DNA of 18,217 nt from positions 1 through 18,217 of the forward strand of contig DHGA01000100.1 in the NCBI GenBank assembly GCA_002402545.1. Direction: 5' to 3'. The notes beneath the pieces were generated by a model. It searched no databases and was not told the origin of the DNA. It worked only from the letters and a program-made list of their open reading frames with translations. The first letter of the stretch is position 1; every line of letters starts with the position of its first letter. Below, one piece after another: positions 14,248 to 18,217 of the stretch. The stretch comes from Syntrophaceae bacterium UBA4810. GTDB taxonomy: Bacteria > Desulfobacterota > Syntrophia > Syntrophales > Smithellaceae. The position numbers and the translations under genes are program-made.

Positions 14248-14994
14248 TCAACGAGGGGCTTTTGCCGGCGCATCTCCCTTTGTTCTATCCCGCAACCATT
14301 TTTTAGCAAGGTCAAAGTCCTGACGCGCTGATTCTGTCATCCATTTTTTCCCAGCGACTTGGTCCTTGGGCACGCCGCGCCCGGCAATATACATTTCCGC
14401 CAACCAGTATTGCCCTTCGGCATCGCCTGCCTCGGCGGCTCTTTTATACCATTGAAATGCTTGCGCGTTATCCTGACGAACACCCGCGCCCAAAGCGTAG
14501 TGATTGCCTACAAGCGTCATCGCGCTGGCCACATCGCGCTTGGCGGCAATCTGCGCCCAGTTGAACGAGCGGTAATAATCTTTATTCAGAAAGAACATTT
14601 TGGCGATGGTAATCTGCGCCTGAGGATAGCCGTTTTCCGCCGAAGTCTGCAGCCAGTCAAACGCCTTATCCTCGTCTTTCGCGATGCCCTTGCCGTTTTC
14701 ATAAGCGTCGTAGAGAATGAATTGAGCAAGCGCGCTATCTTTCTTGGCGGCTTTTTTCGCCAGCGCGACCGCTTTCTTTTCGTCTTTTTGCACGCCTAAT
14801 CCCTCATAATACATTGTGGCCAATCCTGCCTGAGCGCCGGTATTATTCTGGGCGGCGAGCGGCTCAAAAATACTCAGCGCGGTTTTATAATCGCCGTTTC
14901 TCAAAGCCTGATACCCTTGATCTACCTCTTGCGCCCACAAATTAGCCGTAAAAACTAAAATGACAATGCCGGATAGAATAAATCGTTTTAACAT
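14248..14994 (-). CDS. secreted Sel1-repeat protein
   Basis: This 248-aa protein has a signal peptide (MLKRFILSGIVILVFTANLWAQ) followed by about five Sel1-type alpha/alpha repeats, seen as A-x-x-G-L-A/A-x-M-Y-x-G-x-G-V units: AGLATMYYEGLGVQKDEKKA, ILYDAYENGKGIAKDEDKA, ITIAKMFFLNKDYYRS, LVGNHYALGAGVRQDNAQA and LAEMYIAGRGVPKDQVAG. Such repeats make a solenoid for protein binding, usually in the periplasm. The start at ATG 14994 is chosen because AAGAGGG lies 8 nt upstream; the in-frame GTG at 15003 would overlap that site. It lies between the SnoaL-like and patatin-lipoprotein genes, spaced 37 and 51 bp, consistent with one leftward operon. Confidence 0.88.
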   Translation of the reverse strand: MLKRFILSGIVILVFTANLWAQEVDQGYQALRNGDYKTALSIFEPLAAQNNTGAQAGLATMYYEGLGVQKDEKKAVALAKKAAKKDSALAQFILYDAYENGKGIAKDEDKAFDWLQTSAENGYPQAQITIAKMFFLNKDYYRSFNWAQIAAKRDVASAMTLVGNHYALGAGVRQDNAQAFQWYKRAAEAGDAEGQYWLAEMYIAGRGVPKDQVAGKKWMTESARQDFDLAKKWLRDRTKGDAPAKAPR

Positions 14995-15031
14995 AGCCCT
15001 CACCCTCTTAATATTATGCCCCTATGGAATA

Positions 15032-15448
15032 TTATTTCTTTAGCGCATCCTGCTTTAACCTGGCAATTTCAGCAAGAAGTTTTGTGCGGTCAAAGTAAAC
15101 TTCGTTACGGCGTATTTTTCCCGCGTTGTCCACTTGCACCAGACAGACGCCGACGATTTCCAGAGTAACAGAACCCACCGGAATTTTCGCCAGCCATTTA
15201 TTGAGAAAGCCATCCTCCAACGGAATGCCTTCAATCTGTGACCATACCCAGTCGGGATTATTGGCCAGAAGGTTGCGAAAATATGTCAGCAAGTTTGCTT
15301 TCCCTTTGACGCCGCCGGGAATACCGGGGTCAAGATAAAAGGCGTCTTCCGCATAGAAACTCGCCAGTAATTCGGGATTATTTCCCGACCAAGCAGGCAG
15401 CCATTTTTCGGCAAATTGCCTCGCTTGCGCCGCTGTGTAATATTTCAT
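15032..15448 (-). CDS. SnoaL/NTF2-like domain protein
   Basis: This 138-aa protein has the NTF2-like cone fold: an N-terminal helix (YTAAQARQFAEKWLPAWSG), then NPELLASFYAEDAFYLDPGI, a loop with GGVKGKANLLTYFRNLL, and later strands containing GSVTLEIVGVCLVQVD and RRNEVYFDRTKLL. Members are polyketide cyclases, steroid-binding proteins or small lyases, so a specific reaction cannot be given. The start at ATG 15448 has GAGGGAG (15457-15463) 8 nt upstream. The open frame runs further to 15535, but those bases belong to a decayed DinB gene, which supports the inner start. It would be first in the leftward operon. Confidence 0.83.
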   Translation of the reverse strand: MKYYTAAQARQFAEKWLPAWSGNNPELLASFYAEDAFYLDPGIPGGVKGKANLLTYFRNLLANNPDWVWSQIEGIPLEDGFLNKWLAKIPVGSVTLEIVGVCLVQVDNAGKIRRNEVYFDRTKLLAEIARLKQDALKK

Positions 15449-15494
15449 CTTTTTTGCTCCCTCGTACAAACCAATTTTCCCGCGTAGTGTCTTT

Positions 15495-15630
15495 TTATTT
15501 TCTTTTTTGCGCCACGCGCCACTGCAGAAAACCAATATGCGGCGGCTCGACCTTCATCTGCCACAGAAACGCCAATAATTCAACCCCATTGCTACGTTTC
15601 TTCCTGAAAAAAGTCGGGCAGCGTATCTCG
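15495..15630 (-). pseudogene. fragment of a DinB-family gene (frameshifted 3' end)
   Basis: This stretch matches the 3' part of the intact DinB gene at 17475-17924, with a 27-bp identical run (15525-15551) and a 21-bp identical run (15595-15615). In one frame it reads RDTLPDFFQEET and then TAG. A one-base insertion near 15575-15595 switches to a frame reading ELLAFLWQMKVEPPHIGFLQ and ending AQKRK before TAA (15495-15497). The intact gene has DFFQEETHHRGELLALLWQM at this place. No DinB start or 5' region is seen upstream, so only the tail remains. It probably arose by duplication followed by decay. Confidence 0.82.
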
Positions 15631-15661
15631 TAAGCAAAAAAAACGGGTGTTGGGGATTCGC

Positions 15662-15690
15662 TTGACACACAGCCATGATTTCCTTATATT
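15662..15690 (+). promoter_or_regulatory. sigma-70-like promoter of the diguanylate cyclase gene
   Basis: TTGACA (15662-15667) and TATATT (15685-15690) are separated by 17 bp, close to the sigma-70 consensus. The transcript would start near 15697 and reach the ATG at 15735 after about 38 nt. A GGAG ribosome site lies at 15724-15727. Confidence 0.65.
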
Positions 15691-15734
15691 TTAAGCAAGA
15701 AAAGGCGCTCTGCAATTAAAAACGGAGTAAGGGC

Positions 15735-17441
15735 ATGTTTCTGTCATCTCTTAAGCGGATTTTGCTACAACTGGCATTCGTCTTTTTTTTCCTAAGTTCC
15801 GCGCATACTGCTTATTCCGTTCCTCTGATCCTTGAAGATAAATCCTTTTATACTTTATCCGGATATTGGGAAATTCTTACGGATCCAACCCGCGATCTTT
15901 CGGTGCAGCAAGCCGTCGGCCGCAGCGATTGGTCGGGACCGTTTAATGAAAAGATTTTGAATCTCGGAATAACAAAATCAGCGATATGGATCCGCTTTTT
16001 TTTCTCCAATAAAACGGATACATCCCGAAAATTCTACGTCTCTTTTGAATATCCGGCTGTGAATTCTGTTTCGTTTTATTCAAAAAGCTCCCACGGCGGA
16101 TTTCAAAAAGAACAAACGGGAAGTAGTGTTCCCGCATCAGCAAATGTCATACCTTACCGGCATTACCTTTTTCCGCTTGTCATCGAAGCCGGTGAAACAA
16201 TCGAAGTTTACATGCGCATGCAGTCTTATTCCGGGATGACTATCCCTATCCGGATTTTATCGGATCAGTCGCTATTTCAAAAAACAATCCGGGATTACGC
16301 GTTATACGGAGCCCTTTTTGGGTTCCTGGCGCTGGTTTTAGTATACTTTATTGCCGCCGGATCCTTTATGCATAAAAAAGCCAGCCTCTGGCTGGCCGCT
16401 TACAGCGCGCTCTTCGGTATACACATCGCGGCGAGAGCCGGCTTCATCCGCCTTTTTACGCCGGATGGACTTTTAGGTATCAACGATTTATTCCATCTTC
16501 TGGCAATAGGCGGGCTTTATTTCACAGGAGCGAAATTTTTCCGACTGTTTCTTTCTTTAAAAACCATTTCTCGGCCATTGGATTTAATAATGGCGGGCTT
16601 CCAATACCTGAGCATTCTATTCGTTACGCTCACTTTATTCCCCAACCCGTTTCTAACTGTGATATCTTTTATTCTGTTTGTTATAAACCCGTTCTTTTCG
16701 ATTTGTCTTGCCTTTTATTTCTGGCGCAGGGGCGTTTCCAATGCCGGCTATTTCGCAATCGGTTGGATACTGGCACACCTGGTATCTGTTTATGATTTTT
16801 TCCGGATTAACGGGATTATCTCTTACCCCGCTTACAATGAGTGGCTTATTCCATCTTCCCTGTTGATTGCTCTTATCTTTTTATCTGTCGCGCTCATCAG
16901 ACAAAACGCGATTGATCACCTGATGGCTGAAACCGATCCGCTTACCCTGCTGGCAAACAGAAGAAAATTTGACGAAGCCCTCCATGAAGAATGGAACCGT
17001 TGTCTCCGCGAGCAAAGTCCTTTATCACTTATTATGGTTGATGTGGATCATTTCAAAAACTACAATGATTCATTCGGACACAAAGCCGGCGATCAGTACC
17101 TGTGTTACCTTGCCGACGTGCTAAAGCGTTACACACAGAGGAGCGGTGAGTTGGCTGTACGCTACGGCGGTGAAGAATTTGTCCTGCTTCTTCCCAAAAC
17201 TGACGCCGCCAACGCATTCAATCTTGCCGAGGCAATCAGAAACTACCTCGGCAACAGCGCTGAAGATACAACAAACCATACTCCCGGTAAAAACATCACC
17301 ATCAGCTTAGGGGTTGCCACAACAATCCCCAAAAAGGAAGAAAAACCGGAAATACTTATTCTGGAAACCGACATTGCGTTGTACGAAGCAAAACGCGCCG
17401 GAAGAAACCGCACCATCGCCAGCTCCGCATTCAAGACCTGA
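15735..17441 (+). CDS. 7TMR-DISM membrane diguanylate cyclase (GGDEF)
   Basis: This 568-aa protein has a signal peptide (about 1-28) and a periplasmic 7TMR-DISM extracellular type 2 domain (about 35-175; YWEILTDPTRD, AIWIRFFFSNKTD). A seven-helix membrane region lies at about 185-395, and a cytoplasmic GGDEF domain at about 400-565. The catalytic part has DVDHFKNYNDSFGHKAGD (436-453) and the active-site motif GGEEF (478-482), so cyclic di-GMP synthesis from two GTP is likely. The inhibitory site five residues before GGEEF is RSGE, not RxxD, so product inhibition may be weak. The N-terminal part probably binds a sugar or other periplasmic ligand, as known for DISM domains. It is transcribed from its own sigma-70-like promoter and is convergent with the DinB gene 33 bp away. 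Confidence 0.92.
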   Translation: MFLSSLKRILLQLAFVFFFLSSAHTAYSVPLILEDKSFYTLSGYWEILTDPTRDLSVQQAVGRSDWSGPFNEKILNLGITKSAIWIRFFFSNKTDTSRKFYVSFEYPAVNSVSFYSKSSHGGFQKEQTGSSVPASANVIPYRHYLFPLVIEAGETIEVYMRMQSYSGMTIPIRILSDQSLFQKTIRDYALYGALFGFLALVLVYFIAAGSFMHKKASLWLAAYSALFGIHIAARAGFIRLFTPDGLLGINDLFHLLAIGGLYFTGAKFFRLFLSLKTISRPLDLIMAGFQYLSILFVTLTLFPNPFLTVISFILFVINPFFSICLAFYFWRRGVSNAGYFAIGWILAHLVSVYDFFRINGIISYPAYNEWLIPSSLLIALIFLSVALIRQNAIDHLMAETDPLTLLANRRKFDEALHEEWNRCLREQSPLSLIMVDVDHFKNYNDSFGHKAGDQYLCYLADVLKRYTQRSGELAVRYGGEEFVLLLPKTDAANAFNLAEAIRNYLGNSAEDTTNHTPGKNITISLGVATTIPKKEEKPEILILETDIALYEAKRAGRNRTIASSAFKT

Positions 17442-17474
17442 AACTTTTTACACTTCACGAGTTATGTTATTAAC

Positions 17475-17924
17475 TTATTTGCGTTTTTGCGCGGCGCGGT
17501 ACTTCAGAAAACCAATATGCGGCGGCTCGACATCCATCTGCCACAGAAGCGCCAGAAGCTCGCCGCGATGATGCGTTTCTTCCTGAAAAAAGTCCAGGAG
17601 AATTGTTTCGCTTTTTTCCAGTTGCTCCGGTGTCATTTTGCCTAAGTTGGCGCTGGCGTGGGCTTCCACAGCTTCCATGTATTTTCTGATTTTTTCGATG
17701 CTGTCGTATTCTTCATATTTGACGTTGGGGTAATTTTTGTTTCCCTGCAGAGCATAATTAATATAGGCGTCCGTCACAAAAACCATGTGTAAAAAGATAT
17801 CTCTGAGCGAAGGAAAGCTCGCGCCTCTATCCTTCACGACTTCCGCCCACGGCAGTTTGCTCAAAGTTTCCAGATATTGATGCCTTAAAAATTGACTATA
17901 CTCCAAAAGCTGTAATGTTTTCAT
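17475..17924 (-). CDS. DinB-family protein
   Basis: This 149-aa four-helix-bundle protein of the DinB/DfsB type has candidate metal ligands His46 (DIFLHMVFV) and His118/His119 (EETHHRGELLALLWQ). Family members bind a divalent metal; some transfer bacillithiol or other thiols, and most have no known activity. The helical pattern and the HHRGELL motif fit the family. A GGGAG site precedes the ATG. The C-terminus is basic (YRAAQKRK). The decayed tail of a close paralogue lies at 15495-15630, with the diguanylate cyclase gene between them. The intact copy has its own upstream region shared with the divergent Dus gene. Confidence 0.88.
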   Translation of the reverse strand: MKTLQLLEYSQFLRHQYLETLSKLPWAEVVKDRGASFPSLRDIFLHMVFVTDAYINYALQGNKNYPNVKYEEYDSIEKIRKYMEAVEAHASANLGKMTPEQLEKSETILLDFFQEETHHRGELLALLWQMDVEPPHIGFLKYRAAQKRK

Positions 17925-17973
17925 CGTTTACTCCCTGTTAAAAGCAAAATTTTCCCTAAGCGCAATCTCAAAA

Positions 17974-18006
17974 ATTAGTTAATTATAAGGCATGTTCTTA
18001 ACTAAT
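17974..18006. repeat. 9-bp perfect dyad in the divergent DinB/Dus intergenic region
   Basis: ATTAGTTAA (17974-17982) and TTAACTAAT (17998-18006) are perfect inverted arms 15 bp apart. The dyad lies between two divergent genes and just upstream of a TTGACA (18021-18026). It could be an operator. No protein or regulon evidence is available here. Confidence 0.4.
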
Positions 18007-18096
18007 ATCAACTTTTATTCTTGACAAACTGTCTGCTCTCAGAAAATGTTAATTAAAATTACGCGTCCGTCAAAAAAAAGGATTTAGAACCTACCC

Positions 18097-18217
18097 ATGA
18101 TCTACCTCGCGCCAGTCCAGGGGATAACCGACAGGATTTATCGCAACCTTTTCCCTCTATATTTTAAGGGCGTTGATGTGGCTATCGCGCCTTTTATCTC
18201 CTCATCGAAGAAAATGA
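18097..18217 (+). CDS. tRNA-dihydrouridine synthase, N-terminal fragment (3' end outside window)
   Basis: The first 40 residues begin MIYLAPVQGITDRIYRN and continue to VDVAIAPFIS. This matches the start of Dus-family flavoenzymes (LAPMxGxTD and the first strand of the TIM barrel), which reduce uridines in tRNA to dihydrouridine. The frame is open to the window edge. Only an AAGGA site 14 nt before the ATG is seen, so the exact start is a little uncertain. A TTGACA at 18021-18026 may be part of its promoter, but no good -10 box at a standard distance was found. Confidence 0.85.
   Translation, partial: MIYLAPVQGITDRIYRNLFPLYFKGVDVAIAPFISSSKKM

Noticed and set aside
15449..15535. Longer N-terminus for the SnoaL-like protein
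   Set aside because: Those bases are the decayed DinB tail and the inner ATG has a good ribosome site 8 nt upstream.

Overview
The window looks like a chromosomal segment of a Desulfobacterota (deltaproteobacterial) anaerobe. This is inferred from the mix of families: a GSU3473-like small protein, a B12-binding radical SAM enzyme, a sigma-54 activator with matching promoters, a BON/DUF3185/'GGWWWR' envelope cassette, and strong AGGAGG ribosome sites. No rRNA, tRNA, CRISPR array or intact mobile element was seen.

Region 1 (1-4093, + strand) is a Kai-type module: the 3' end of kaiC (second ATPase domain, phosphosite region and a coiled-coil tail), two kaiB paralogues, and a 767-aa regulator with three PAS-like domains joined to a sigma-54-interacting AAA+ domain and a Fis-type HTH. 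The PAS end resembles the sensor kinases often found beside bacterial kaiBC genes, but the output domain is a transcription activator, not a kinase.

Region 2 (4094-8537, + strand) is its probable output. Two sigma-54 promoters share an identical 17-bp -24/-12 core (4234-4250 and 5073-5089). Each has, about 130 bp upstream, a pair of 16-bp palindromic sites centred 18 bp apart. The first promoter faces a 66-aa membrane peptide. The second faces a DUF932 protein, a 46-aa membrane peptide, a B12-binding radical SAM protein and an antibiotic-biosynthesis-monooxygenase-fold protein. Reading regions 1 and 2 together as a Kai-gated sigma-54 regulon is the most interesting hypothesis in the window.

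Region 3 (8644-11034, + strand) holds small envelope or stress-type genes: a GSU3473-like protein with a TTG start, a 49-aa lmo0937-like membrane peptide, a BON lipoprotein, a DUF3185 membrane protein, a secreted Trp/Arg-rich protein and a single-pass membrane protein.

Region 4 (11080-15448, - strand) reads leftward as a probable operon: a SnoaL/NTF2-like protein, a secreted Sel1-repeat protein, a patatin-like lipoprotein, a cytoplasmic patatin-like phospholipase and a small acidic/basic protein. Next to it lies a frameshifted fragment of a DinB-family gene whose intact paralogue is 2 kb away.

Region 5 (15735-18217) carries a 7TMR-DISM diguanylate cyclase (+) behind a sigma-70-like promoter, a convergent DinB-family gene (-), and the start of a divergent tRNA-dihydrouridine synthase gene (+) that runs off the window.
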